From contig JAGNQV010000004.1 in assembly GCA_017988885.1 (NCBI GenBank), forward strand, positions 1 to 49,350: a DNA stretch of 49,350 nt, read 5' to 3'. Below, piece by piece: positions 26,281 to 34,519 of this stretch. Below the pieces are notes generated by a model, which saw nothing but the letters and a program-made list of their open reading frames with translations, was not told the origin of the DNA and searched no databases. Made by a program: the position numbers and the translations under genes. The stretch is from Opitutaceae bacterium (GTDB taxonomy: Bacteria; Verrucomicrobiota; Verrucomicrobiia; Opitutales; Opitutaceae). Every line of letters starts with the position of its first letter. The first letter of the stretch is position 1.

Positions 26281-29200
26281 GGCGGGAGTCCTCGGAAGAT
26301 TGGGCGGCGGATTTGACGCGGAAGAGCGAGAGCACGGCGACGAAGAAGAGTGGCACCAGGAGCACGCCGAGAATGGTGGCGGTGATGGTGCCGCCGATCA
26401 CGACGTTGCCGATGGCGTTCTGGCTGCCTGAGCCGGCGCCGGAAGTGAGCGCGAGCGGCAGGACGCCGAGGCCGAACGCGAGTGACGTCATGAGGATGGG
26501 CCGCAGGCGCTGGCGGGCCGCCTGCGTGGCGGCATCGACCAGACTGAGCCCGCGGTCGTAGCCCTCCTTGGCAAACTCGACGATGAGAATGGCGTTCTTG
26601 GCGGAGAGGCCGACGATGGTGAGCAGGCCGACTTGGAAATAAACGTCGTTGGGCAGACCGCGGAACCAGGCGGCGAGCAGCGTGCCGACCACGCCGAGCG
26701 GCACGATCATGATGACCGCCGCGGGAATCGACCAACTCTCATACAGCGCCGCGAGGCACAGGAAAACGATCAGCAGGGAGATGGAATAGAGCGCCGGACC
26801 CTGTGAGCCCGACAGCCGCTCTTCATAGGAGAGGCCCGCCCATTGGAGACCGATGCCGTCGGGCAGCTTGGCGGCGAGATCGATCATGGCCTGCATGGCC
26901 TGGCCCGAACTGTAGCCCGGAGCCGGTTCGCCCGCGATGGCGACGGCGGGCACGCCGTTGAAGCGTTCGAGCTTGGGCGAGCCCTTGGTCCAGCGGCCGG
27001 TCGAGAAACTGGAGAAAGGCACCATCTCGCCGACGTTGTTGCGCACATACCAGCGGTTGACGTCGTCCGGCAGCATGCGGAAAGGCGCATCGGCCTGGAG
27101 GTAAACTTTTTTCACGCGGCCGCGGTCGATGAAATCGTTCACATAGGAAGAGCCCCACGCGGACGAAAGCGTGGTGTTCACGTCGGCGAGCGAAACGCCG
27201 AGGGCGGAGGCCTTTTCCGGATCGATATCGAGCTTGTATTGCGGATTGTCGTCGAGGCCGTTGGGCCGGGCGGTGCCGATGCGTTTGTCGGCGGCGGCAA
27301 GGCCGAGCAACTGGCCGCGGGCGGCGAGCAGGGCATCGTGGCCGAGGGCGGCATTGTCGGTCAGGCGCAGGTCAAAACCGCTGGCGGTGCCGAGTTCGAG
27401 CACGGCGGGCGGTGCGAACGCGAAGGCGAAGGCTTCCTTGAACTGGAGAAATTTGCCCATGGCGCGGCGCTGCACGGCGCGCACGGACTGATCGGGGCGC
27501 TTGCGCTCGGACCAGTCCTTGAGGCGGACAAAGGCGAAGGCCTGATTCTGGCCGAAGCCGGAGAAGCTGAAACCGGTGACGCCGAACATGCCTTCGACGT
27601 TTTCCTTTTCGTCCACGAGGAAGTAATGCTCCATTTTCTTTAACACCTCGAAGGTCTGTGCCGTGGTTGCGCCCGGAGGCAGTTGGGCTTGGGCAAAGAG
27701 AATGCCCTGATCCTCGTCGGGCAGGAAACCGGTGGGAATGCGGCCAAAGAGCCACACGAGACCGCCGATGATGAGCACATAGACGAGGAGCGAGCGGGCC
27801 TTGCGCTTGATGAGGCCGGTGACACCGCGCGTGTATTTGTCAGCCGTGCGATCGAAGACGCGATTAAACCAGCCGAAGAAGCCGGTGTCGTGATAATGAT
27901 GACCCTTCGCGACGGGCTTGAGGATGGTGGCGCAAAGGGCAGGAGTGAGCACCAGAGCCACCAGCACCGACAGCACCATGGCGGAGACGATGGTGATGGA
28001 AAACTGCCGGTAAATCACGCCGGTGGATCCGCCGAAAAAGGCCATTGGCACAAACACGGCGGCGAGCACGAGGGCGATGCCGACGAGGGCACCGGTGATC
28101 TGGTCCATGGATTTGCGGGTCGCTTCCTTGGGCGAGAGGCCTTCCTCGGTCATCACGCGCTCGACGTTTTCGACGACGACGATGGCATCGTCCACGAGCA
28201 GGCCGATGGCGAGCACGACACCGAACAGCGTGAGCGTGTTGATGGAAAATCCCGCGGCGGACATGATGCCGAACGTGCCCAGCAGCACCACCGGGACAGC
28301 GATCGTGGGGATGAGCGTGGCGCGAAAATTCTGCAGGAAAAGATACATCACGAGGAAGACGAGGACAATGGCTTCCAAGAGCGTCTTCACCACTTCCTCG
28401 ATGGAGAGGCGGACGAAGGGCGTCGTATCGAGCGGATAAACCACCTCGAGGCCGGGCGGAAAGAAGGGCTTGAGCTCGTCGATCTTCGCCCGAATGCCGG
28501 CGACGGTATCGAGGGCGTTGGCGCCGGTCGCGGGGCGAATGGCCATGCCGGAGGCGGGCTGGCCGTTGAAGCGGGATTCGCGGGCGTAACTTTCGGTGCC
28601 GAGCTCCACGCGGGCGACGTCGCGCAGGCGCACCTGCGAGCCATCGGCATTGACGCGCAGCAAAATGGCGCCGAACTGTTCCGCGGTTTCCAGCCGCGTC
28701 TGCGCGGTGACGGTGGCGTTGAGGAGCTGGCCGGCGACGGCCGGACTGCCGCCGAGTTCGCCGGCGGAAACCTGGACGTTTTGCGCACGAATGGCCGCGG
28801 TCACATCCGAGGGCATCAGGCGGAAATTGTTCAGTTTACCGGGATCCAGCCAGATGCGCATGGCGTATTGCGCGCCGAAATTCTGGATGTCGCCGACGCC
28901 GGGCACGCGGCTGATGGGGTCCTGGATCTGGCTGACGACAAAATCGCCGATGTCGGTGGCGCTCATGCTGCCGTCCACGGAACGAAAGCCGATCACCATG
29001 AGAAAATTCCGGACTGACTTGGTCACACGCACGCCGAGCTGCTGCACTTCCTGCGGGAGGAGAGGCGTGGCGAGGGCGAGCTTGTTTTGCACCTGCACTT
29101 GGGCGATGTCGGGATCGGCCTCGGCCTCGAAGGTGAGTGTCACCGTGACGTTGCCGGCCGAATCACTGGCCGATTCCATGTAACGCAGATGATCGAGTCC

Positions 29201-29410
29201 GCTCATGCGTTGCTCGATGACTTGCGTCACGGTGTCCTCCAAAGTTTTGGCGGAAGCGCCGGGATAGGTCGCGGCAATGGCGATGACCGGCGGCGCGATC
29301 TTGGGATATTGCGCGATGGGCAGGGTGCGCACGGCGACCGTGCCGGCCACCATGATGACGATGGCGATCACCCAGGCGAAGACGGGACGATCAATGAAAA
29401 AGCGGGCCAT
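26273..29410 (-). CDS. RND efflux pump permease (HAE1, AcrB/MexB-like)
   Basis: A 1045-residue inner-membrane pump, full length for the hydrophobe/amphiphile exporter family. It starts [20 protein letters not shown], contains [17 protein letters not shown] (the proton-relay Asp pair in TM4), [32 protein letters not shown], and the C-terminal repeat [26 protein letters not shown]. The proton-coupled drug efflux role follows from family knowledge. It lies 59 nt after the adaptor gene and overlaps the outer-membrane factor by 8 nt; together they are a complete tripartite pump. No truncation is seen. Confidence 0.97.
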   Translation of the reverse strand: MARFFIDRPVFAWVIAIVIMVAGTVAVRTLPIAQYPKIAPPVIAIAATYPGASAKTLEDTVTQVIEQRMSGLDHLRYMESASDSAGNVTVTLTFEAEADPDIAQVQVQNKLALATPLLPQEVQQLGVRVTKSVRNFLMVIGFRSVDGSMSATDIGDFVVSQIQDPISRVPGVGDIQNFGAQYAMRIWLDPGKLNNFRLMPSDVTAAIRAQNVQVSAGELGGSPAVAGQLLNATVTAQTRLETAEQFGAILLRVNADGSQVRLRDVARVELGTESYARESRFNGQPASGMAIRPATGANALDTVAGIRAKIDELKPFFPPGLEVVYPLDTTPFVRLSIEEVVKTLLEAIVLVFLVMYLFLQNFRATLIPTIAVPVVLLGTFGIMSAAGFSINTLTLFGVVLAIGLLVDDAIVVVENVERVMTEEGLSPKEATRKSMDQITGALVGIALVLAAVFVPMAFFGGSTGVIYRQFSITIVSAMVLSVLVALVLTPALCATILKPVAKGHHYHDTGFFGWFNRVFDRTADKYTRGVTGLIKRKARSLLVYVLIIGGLVWLFGRIPTGFLPDEDQGILFAQAQLPPGATTAQTFEVLKKMEHYFLVDEKENVEGMFGVTGFSFSGFGQNQAFAFVRLKDWSERKRPDQSVRAVQRRAMGKFLQFKEAFAFAFAPPAVLELGTASGFDLRLTDNAALGHDALLAARGQLLGLAAADKRIGTARPNGLDDNPQYKLDIDPEKASALGVSLADVNTTLSSAWGSSYVNDFIDRGRVKKVYLQADAPFRMLPDDVNRWYVRNNVGEMVPFSSFSTGRWTKGSPKLERFNGVPAVAIAGEPAPGYSSGQAMQAMIDLAAKLPDGIGLQWAGLSYEERLSGSQGPALYSISLLIVFLCLAALYESWSIPAAVIMIVPLGVVGTLLAAWFRGLPNDVYFQVGLLTIVGLSAKNAILIVEFAKEGYDRGLSLVDAATQAARQRLRPILMTSLAFGLGVLPLALTSGAGSGSQNAIGNVVIGGTITATILGVLLVPLFFVAVLSLFRVKSAAQSSEDSRHV

Positions 29411-29469
29411 AGAGGGAAAGGGCTGAAGCGAAGGGAGAGGAGTTGAGAGATGAGGGCGGGTTCAGTTTT

Positions 29470-30654
29470 TCAGCTCTTCGGTCCTTCAGCCTTTTGTGCG
29501 GCCACCTTCACGGGCGAGCCGGGGCGGATTTTCTGCAGGTGATCAACAATCACCTGATCGCCGGGCTGGAGACCCGCGATGATCAGCCAACGGTTGCCCA
29601 CCGCGCGGGCGGTCTGCACGACGCGTTGCTCCACCTTGCCGTCGGCGCCGACGAGCATGACGAGCGCCTCGCCCTTGCCGTTGCGGGTGAGGACGGACTG
29701 CGGCACGAGGATTGCCGCGGGATTGGTGCCTTCCTGCAATTGGGCGCGCACGAACATGCCGGGCAGGAGGTCGAGATTGGGATTGGGCACGGTGCCGCGC
29801 AGCATGACGCTGCCGGTCGAGCGGTTCACGGTAACATCGGAGAACTGCAGGGAGCCCGCGGTGGCGTAGGACTTGCCGTCATCCAGCGTGAGGGTGAATG
29901 GCACGCCGCCTTCGCCGGTGCGTTGGAGGCGGCCGGACGCGAGCGCCTGTTTCAGCCGCAGCACTTCTTCGGCCGGCTGGCTCAGGTCCACATAAAGAGA
30001 GTCGAGCTGCTGCACAGTGGCGAGCAGGGTGGCGGTGGCTTGTTGCACGTAAGCGCCTTCGGTGACTTCGGCGCGGCCGATCCGGCCGTTGATGGGCGAG
30101 GCGACGCGGGTGTAGCCGAGATTGATCTCGGCGGCCTGCACGGCGGCCTTGGCGGCGGCAATATCGGCCTGAGCCGAAAGCTGGCTGGCGACGGCGTTGT
30201 CGTAGGTTTGCTTGGCGATGGCATTGGTGGCGACGAGGCCCTTGAAGCGTTCCGCCTGAGCTTGCGCGGAAGCGGCGCCGGCCTCGGCGCGGGCGAGATT
30301 GGCGCGCGCGCTGTCGAGAGCAGCCTGATAGGGAGCGGGATCGATTTCAAAGAGCACCTGGCCTTCCTGCACGTCGCTGCCCTCGGTGAACAACCGGTGT
30401 TGGACGATGCCGTTGATGCGGGCGCGGACCTCGGCGACACGTTGCGCAGAAAGGCGGCCGGGCAATTCCTGCGAGAGCGTGAGGGCTTCGGGCTGGATCG
30501 TGAGCACGCCGACTTCCATCGGGGCGGGCGCAGCCGGGGCGGCGGCTTGGCCGGATTTGCCGCAGCCGGCGGTCAGCAGGCTGGCGACAAACACGGTCCC
30601 GGTGAAGAGGGCGGTGGTAAGCCGGAGCGAACGGCGATGAGACGGAGGATTCAT
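29470..30654 (-). CDS. RND efflux periplasmic adaptor (MFP, AcrA/MexA-like)
   Basis: A 394-residue membrane-fusion lipoprotein. The lipobox is in SLLTAGCGKSG. The lipoyl/barrel-sandwich domain begins VAEVRARINGIVQHRLFTEGSDVQEGQVLFEIDP, followed by the alpha-hairpin (YQAALDSARANLARAEAGAASAQAQAERFK) and the second half GYTRVASPINGRIGRAEVTEGAYV. ATG at 30654 is preferred to a TTG at 30672; the stop of the MarR gene lies 16 nt upstream, so the two are co-transcribed. The length is normal for the family. Confidence 0.95.
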   Translation of the reverse strand: MNPPSHRRSLRLTTALFTGTVFVASLLTAGCGKSGQAAAPAAPAPMEVGVLTIQPEALTLSQELPGRLSAQRVAEVRARINGIVQHRLFTEGSDVQEGQVLFEIDPAPYQAALDSARANLARAEAGAASAQAQAERFKGLVATNAIAKQTYDNAVASQLSAQADIAAAKAAVQAAEINLGYTRVASPINGRIGRAEVTEGAYVQQATATLLATVQQLDSLYVDLSQPAEEVLRLKQALASGRLQRTGEGGVPFTLTLDDGKSYATAGSLQFSDVTVNRSTGSVMLRGTVPNPNLDLLPGMFVRAQLQEGTNPAAILVPQSVLTRNGKGEALVMLVGADGKVEQRVVQTARAVGNRWLIIAGLQPGDQVIVDHLQKIRPGSPVKVAAQKAEGPKS

Positions 30655-30668
30655 GGATAAGAACGGTT

Positions 30669-31181
30669 TCAAATTTGGGGAGCGGAGCTGGCGGACTGGC
30701 GCAGCAAGACGCAGGCCGCATCGAGCGTGGCGATATCCCGGGTGGGCAGGACAGACATGTAGCGGACGATGGCCGCGCGACTGTGAGCCACGGCGGCGGC
30801 AAAGAGCTGGCGGCCGGCAGTGGTGACCTTGAGCGTAAAAGTCCGGCGGTCGCCCGGCATGCGTTCGCTGGTAGTCAGGCCGGAAACTTCGAGGCGGCCC
30901 AGAATCGTGGAAACCTGCCGGCGGGGCAGCTCGAGACCGGCGGCGACATCGCCCGGAGTGACGACCGCAGCTTCACCGCCGAGAATCTGGGCCAGCACGC
31001 GAAAGCCATTGACCGTCAGATGCGAGCGGGCGAGTTCGCGACGCAACGCTGCGTCCAACGACTGGCAGGTTTTCATCATTTCGCACAGGGCATGACACTG
31101 CAGCTCCTCCGCCGGCGAGCGGGCGGGCGCGCCGGTGAGGAGCGCGGCGCAGGCGGGATCATGACTGAACGGGACGGACAT
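30669..31181 (-). CDS. MarR family transcriptional regulator
   Basis: A 170-residue winged-helix regulator. The HTH covers VNGFRVLAQILGGEAAVVTPGDVAAGLELPRRQVSTILGRLEVSGLTTSERMPGDRRTFTLKVT, with the MarR wing DRRTFTLKVT. It is the first gene of the efflux operon, and the usual role would be repression of its own operon, relieved by pump substrates. ATG at 31181 (MSVPFSHD) is chosen; an extension to 31208 would run further into the LysR promoter region. It is divergent from a LysR gene, 82 bp away. Confidence 0.88.
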   Translation of the reverse strand: MSVPFSHDPACAALLTGAPARSPAEELQCHALCEMMKTCQSLDAALRRELARSHLTVNGFRVLAQILGGEAAVVTPGDVAAGLELPRRQVSTILGRLEVSGLTTSERMPGDRRTFTLKVTTAGRQLFAAAVAHSRAAIVRYMSVLPTRDIATLDAACVLLRQSASSAPQI

Positions 31182-31263
31182 GCGCTGATAATAACCCCGT
31201 TCCGGCAAGGGGGGTAAGACTTTGTTGTTTGCGCACTGATAACTATTGGGTATCAGGCAGGGG
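31182..31263. promoter_or_regulatory. divergent promoter with a CTGATA-N9-TATCAG dyad
   Basis: An exact inverted repeat, CTGATA (31236-31241) and TATCAG (31251-31256), lies 8 bp before the LysR ATG. A further half-site CTGATAA is at 31185-31191, next to the MarR start. LysR proteins bind T-N11-A dyads, so this is a good candidate for autoregulation by the LysR product and possibly cross-control of the efflux operon. MarR could also use these sites. Confidence 0.5.
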
Positions 31264-32163
31264 ATGGAATTGCGGCACCTGCGTTACTTCGTGGCGGTGG
31301 CGGAAGCCTTGAGCTTTCGCCGGGCGGCGGAGCGGCTGCACGTGGCGCAACCAGCCCTGAGCAAGCAGATCAAGGATCTGGAACAGGTGGTGGGCGCGCA
31401 GTTGCTCAACCGCAATACCGGGGGTGTCATGCTGACCGATGCGGGCGCCATGCTGCTGGATGAGGCGCGGGATATCCTGGAGCGCGTGGACATGGCGGCG
31501 GCCGGAGCCCGGGACGCGGCCGCTGGCCGGGGCGGGCGGTTGACCGTGGGCAATCTGGGCGCGTTGTCGGCGAGTTTTCTGCCCGCCATCCTGGCGGCTT
31601 TCCGCGCGAAGTATCCCTTGGTTGAGGTCAACCTGCACGAGATGAGCCTGCCGGATCAATTGGCCGCGTTGAAAGCGGGCACGATCCACGTGGGCTTTAC
31701 GATCAATCCGGTGGCCACGATTCCACCGGAACTGGAGCGGACGGAAATTCTGGAATCACGCATGGCCGTGGCGATGGGGAAAGACCATCCTTTGGCGGGG
31801 CGCGCCCGGGTTTCGCTGGCGGACCTGGCTGACGAACAGTTTTTATGCATTGGCGAGACGGAGCGCCACGATCTGCACCGGCAGCGCATGCAGGCCATTT
31901 TTGCACAGCGCGGCATCAAGCACCGGCCGCTGCGTCGCGTGAACAGTTTCGAATCCCTGACCGCGCTGGTGGCGGGCAATCACGGCCTCTCGATCCTGCT
32001 GCCCATCCTGCGCAATTCGGAGAATGTCGTCTTCCGCCGCCTCAAGGAGGATGGGGCGGACCTGGTGCTGCGGCTGGCCGCGGTGCGTCGGAAGGGCGGC
32101 GGTTCGCAGTTGGCGGCGAATTTTGTCGAAGTCCTGCGCAGCCTGCATCCGGAGCGAGCGTAA
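31264..32163 (+). CDS. LysR family transcriptional regulator
   Basis: A 299-residue LysR protein. The N-terminal winged helix is typical: MELRHLRYFVAVAEALSFRRAAERLHVAQPALSKQIKDLE. The effector domain (RBD) follows from about residue 90, with GRLTVGNLGALSASFLPAIL. This N-terminus resembles the BenM/CatM/CynR group that senses small aromatic or inorganic ligands. ATG at 31264 is preceded by AGGCAGGGG, a possible ribosome binding site; a TTG at 31246 would overlap the dyad. It is divergent from the MarR-RND efflux operon and may control it. Confidence 0.93.
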   Translation: MELRHLRYFVAVAEALSFRRAAERLHVAQPALSKQIKDLEQVVGAQLLNRNTGGVMLTDAGAMLLDEARDILERVDMAAAGARDAAAGRGGRLTVGNLGALSASFLPAILAAFRAKYPLVEVNLHEMSLPDQLAALKAGTIHVGFTINPVATIPPELERTEILESRMAVAMGKDHPLAGRARVSLADLADEQFLCIGETERHDLHRQRMQAIFAQRGIKHRPLRRVNSFESLTALVAGNHGLSILLPILRNSENVVFRRLKEDGADLVLRLAAVRRKGGGSQLAANFVEVLRSLHPERA

Positions 32164-32190
32164 ACCGGGTTGGGCGACCACGGCGGCGAC

Positions 32191-32769
32191 TCAGCGCAAT
32201 TTCGCGCAAATGGCGTGGCGGCGGCAGGCGACGAGGTGGTCGTTGACCATGCCGCTCGCCTGCATGAACGCATACATGATCGTGGAGCCGACGAATTTGA
32301 AGCCGCGCGCGATCAGGTCCTTGCTCAACGCATCGCTTTCGGGGGTGCGCGCGGGCACATCGGTCATCGCGCGGCGGCGGTTCACGATGGGTTGGCCGCC
32401 GACGAAGGACCAGACGTAGCGGTCGAAGCTGCCAAACTCCTTTTGCACGGCGAGGAAGGCACCGGCATTGCGGATGGCGGCGGCGATTTTCAAGCGGTTG
32501 CGCACGATGCCGGCATCGGCGAGCAACGCGGCGACTTTTTTCTCGTCGTAGCGCGCGACCTTGGCGGCATCGAAATGATCGAACGCGAGGCGGTAGTTTT
32601 CCCGTTTGCTGAGAATGGTGGTCCAGCTCAGGCCGGCCTGCGCGCCCTCGAGGATGAGCAGTTCGAACAGGGCGCGGTCGTCATGCAGCGGCACGCCCCA
32701 CTGGGTGTCGTGGTAGGTGAGGTTGGGCTCGGTCTTGGCCCAGGCGCAGCGGATGACAGTGGTTTTCAT
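32191..32769 (-). CDS. tag: DNA-3-methyladenine glycosylase I
   Basis: A 192-residue base-excision repair enzyme that removes 3-methyladenine from DNA. The zinc-binding residues of the family are all present: Cys8 (RCAWAK), His20 (YHDTQWG), His178 and Cys182 (HLVACRRH). The sequence HDTQWGVPLHDDRALFELLILEGAQAGLSWTTIL is characteristic. It is the last gene of a minus-strand run after the YjdF-like gene (36-nt gap), so the two may be co-transcribed. Confidence 0.96.
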   Translation of the reverse strand: MKTTVIRCAWAKTEPNLTYHDTQWGVPLHDDRALFELLILEGAQAGLSWTTILSKRENYRLAFDHFDAAKVARYDEKKVAALLADAGIVRNRLKIAAAIRNAGAFLAVQKEFGSFDRYVWSFVGGQPIVNRRRAMTDVPARTPESDALSKDLIARGFKFVGSTIMYAFMQASGMVNDHLVACRRHAICAKLR

Positions 32770-32805
32770 CAGGGCATTATGCCATGTCCGGCTGACAACC
32801 CTATG

Positions 32806-33540
32806 TCAGGAGCCTGCCTGATCGCGGCGCATGCGGGCGAGGGCCTCTTCGCCGAGCGGGGCGGTGGGCTTGAGCTTGAGGCTGTCGAGGAACTCGCGGG
32901 CGAAGTCGCGTTGGCAGCGCGCGTTGATGGCCGCGGTGATGAGCATGGCGAGCAGGGCGCCGAGGGAGGCGAGCGCCATGTCCTTGTGCGCATCCCACAC
33001 ATCGCCTTGCGTGCCGAGATACGCCTCGCCGAGTTCGCCGCCGAAGACCACGGCGGCACCCCATTCGATGAGTTCATAGAGCATCGAGGTGCTCATGGTG
33101 AAATCGAGCGGCAGGAAATAGCCCCAGAAGCCGCGGAAATTGCCCACGCGGAGGAAGACTTCGCGGATGGGGTAGGCGAGCAGGAAGCCGTAGGAGAAAT
33201 GCACCAGCCGGTCGAAATGGTTGCGCTGAAAACCGAGGACTTCATTGAGCGTGACGCCGAAGAGCGAGCGCCACCATGCATCGTAGGGCACCTCGGCGTA
33301 GGTCCAATGCGCGCCGATTTCGTGCAGGCAGAGAAAGACGAAAATCAAAGTGTAGCTGAGCCGGGAGAGCGGCAGCACACGATAGGTGGCGATCAGCAGC
33401 ACGAACGCGCCGAGCACGAGGGCGTTTTCAATCAGCCAGTCGCTGGGGTAATGCGCGCCGATGCCCGAGCGGATGACCACGAGCAGCAGCACAATCCCCA
33501 AGGCGGTGACGTAGCGGGCGCGGGGTATGCGGGAAAGCAT
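32806..33540 (-). CDS. DUF2238 (YjdF-like) inner-membrane protein
   Basis: A 244-residue integral membrane protein of the DUF2238/YjdF family. Several hydrophobic helices are seen: YVTALGIVLLLVVIRSG, LVLGAFVLLIATYRV, YTLIFVFLCLHEIGA, and later ISTSM-like and LASLGALLAMLITAAI segments. The family signatures LHEIGAHWTYAEVPYD, FGVTLNEVLGFQRNHFDRLVHFSYGFLL and LYELIEWGAAVVFGG are clear. Function is unknown; the conserved His and Glu residues suggest a metal site in the membrane. It lies 36 nt upstream of tag. A strong terminator lies between it and the upstream VOC gene, so it must have its own promoter. Confidence 0.85.
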   Translation of the reverse strand: MLSRIPRARYVTALGIVLLLVVIRSGIGAHYPSDWLIENALVLGAFVLLIATYRVLPLSRLSYTLIFVFLCLHEIGAHWTYAEVPYDAWWRSLFGVTLNEVLGFQRNHFDRLVHFSYGFLLAYPIREVFLRVGNFRGFWGYFLPLDFTMSTSMLYELIEWGAAVVFGGELGEAYLGTQGDVWDAHKDMALASLGALLAMLITAAINARCQRDFAREFLDSLKLKPTAPLGEEALARMRRDQAGS

Positions 33541-33579
33541 CGGCCCAAAGTGACGGCGCAGGTCGATGAGTCGAACCGG

Positions 33580-33606
33580 AAAAAACCGCGACCTAGTCGG
33601 TCGCGG
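33580..33606 (-). terminator. rho-independent terminator overlapping the VOC stop codon
   Basis: On the minus strand CCGCGACC-GACTA-GGTCGCGG (8 perfect base pairs, 5-base loop) is followed by TTTTTT. The stop codon of the VOC gene lies within the loop/stem, so the hairpin begins in the last codons of that gene. It would end the VOC transcript before the YjdF-like gene. Confidence 0.85.
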
Positions 33607-34090
33607 CCAGCAGGCTGTGCAGGTCGAGCGGCGCTGTGATCATCGCCAGACCGGCGTCCGGAGTGAGGGGCCATTTTTCCTTGGGCCGATCCCAATACAG
33701 CTCGACGCCGTTCTCGTCCGGATCGCGCAGATAAAGTGCCTCGCTCACGCCGTGGTCGGAGGCGCCGTCGAGCGGAATTTTCGCGGCCCGCAGCCGGCGC
33801 AGCGCATCGGCCAGCGCAGCGCGCGTCGGATAGAGAATGGCGGTATGGAAAAGTCCCGTATGACCGGGAGGAGGCGGGGTGGCGCCGAGGCTTTCCCAAG
33901 TGTTGAGTCCGATGTGATGATGATAGCCGCCGGCGGAAATGAAGGCGGCCTGCGAACCGTATTTTTGCATCAGTTCGAAACCCAGCACGCCGCAATAAAA
34001 GCCGAGGGCGCGATTGAGATCCGCGACTTTGAGATGCACGTGGCCGATGCGAACGCCGGGGGCGATGGGAGCGGGGGAGGAAGTGGACAT
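33593..34090 (-). CDS. VOC family (glyoxalase/extradiol dioxygenase-like) protein
   Basis: A 165-residue vicinal-oxygen-chelate fold protein. It has GHVHLKVADLNRALGFYCGVLGFEL, AAFISAGGYHHHIGLNTWES, and the second module HTGLFHTAILYPTRAALADALRRL ending LYLRDPDENGVELYWDRP. The metal ligands (His in GHVHLKV, His in HHIGLN, Glu in GVELYWD) fit the catechol-2,3-dioxygenase-like CatE group. Ring-cleavage or a related small-molecule reaction is possible, but no aromatic pathway is near. The transcript ends in a terminator that overlaps the stop codon, so it is monocistronic. Confidence 0.87.
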   Translation of the reverse strand: MSTSSPAPIAPGVRIGHVHLKVADLNRALGFYCGVLGFELMQKYGSQAAFISAGGYHHHIGLNTWESLGATPPPPGHTGLFHTAILYPTRAALADALRRLRAAKIPLDGASDHGVSEALYLRDPDENGVELYWDRPKEKWPLTPDAGLAMITAPLDLHSLLAATD

Positions 34091-34264
34091 GACGCAGAGG
34101 ATGGGCCGGTTGAGTGAAAATGCAAAAATACGGCGGTTAAGGCGTAACCTTTGTGAATTTTAGATGGAAGCGACCGCTCTGGCCTGCGCTTAGGTGAGTC
34201 ACCCAGCCAAAGGCTTGACCGAAGTGAGCGCCAAATCATGTTCCCCGATCGATTGCAGCCTAAG
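34091..34264. other. leader region upstream of the c-di-AMP riboswitch
   Basis: Divergent gap between the VOC and potassium-transporter genes. Two complementary pairs are visible, CTTAGG (about 34188) with CCTAAG (about 34257), and GCGCCAA with TTGGCGC. These could form alternative helices just 5' of the aptamer. No reading frame is convincing. Confidence 0.45.
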
Positions 34265-34400
34265 TTGGCGCCGCTTCCTCGGTGTCAGCGCGGGGGACCC
34301 AACTTCCCGGTTTAGCCGGGATGGGGCGAACGGCACCGGGTAACCGGAGCCAAGGCCACCTTCAGGCCGAGCCCGTCAGCTAACCTCGTCGGCATTGGGA
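34265..34400 (+). ncRNA. ydaO/yuaA (cyclic-di-AMP) riboswitch aptamer
   Basis: The conserved blocks occur in order: GCCGCTTCC, then GCGGGGGACCCAACTTCCC (about 34288-34307), GGGGCGAACGG (34323-34333), and the hallmark CCGTCAGCTAACCTCGTCGGC (34373-34393). These match the ydaO/yuaA family, in which GCGGGGGACCC, GGGGTGAA and CCGACAGCTAACCTCG are near invariant. Closing pairs GCCG...CGGC join the two ends. The family binds cyclic-di-AMP and generally lowers expression of K+ uptake or osmoprotection genes. The next gene is a TrkH/KtrB potassium transporter, the expected target. Confidence 0.93.
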
Positions 34401-34430
34401 AGGGCGATCCGCTGTCAACCCGCTTGGGCG

Positions 34431-34518
34431 GGAGGACAAGGTCACCCCACAGTCCAACTGCGTGCGTGGTGACGGACGGGCAACCGGCCGGCGGCGCGTG
34501 CGCGCACCTTGTCTCCTC
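34431..34518 (+). promoter_or_regulatory. candidate expression platform of the c-di-AMP riboswitch
   Basis: GGAGGACAAGGT (34431-34442) is complementary to ACCTTGTCTCCTC (34506-34518), which ends one base before the ATG at 34520. GTCACC/GGTGAC add an inner stem. This long helix would place the region just upstream of the start codon in a duplex. No T-run follows, so control is probably of translation initiation rather than termination. This is inference from pairing alone. Confidence 0.4.
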
Positions 34519-34519
34519 G

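Noticed and set aside
27683-29017. 444-codon plus-strand frame antisense to the RND pump
   Set aside because: Composition-biased shadow of a clearly conserved full-length AcrB-like protein.
34424-34519. Upstream extension of the K+ transporter frame (about 32 codons)
   Set aside because: It lies in the riboswitch leader and encodes no family residues; the ATG at 34520 gives the normal TrkH/KtrB N-terminus.
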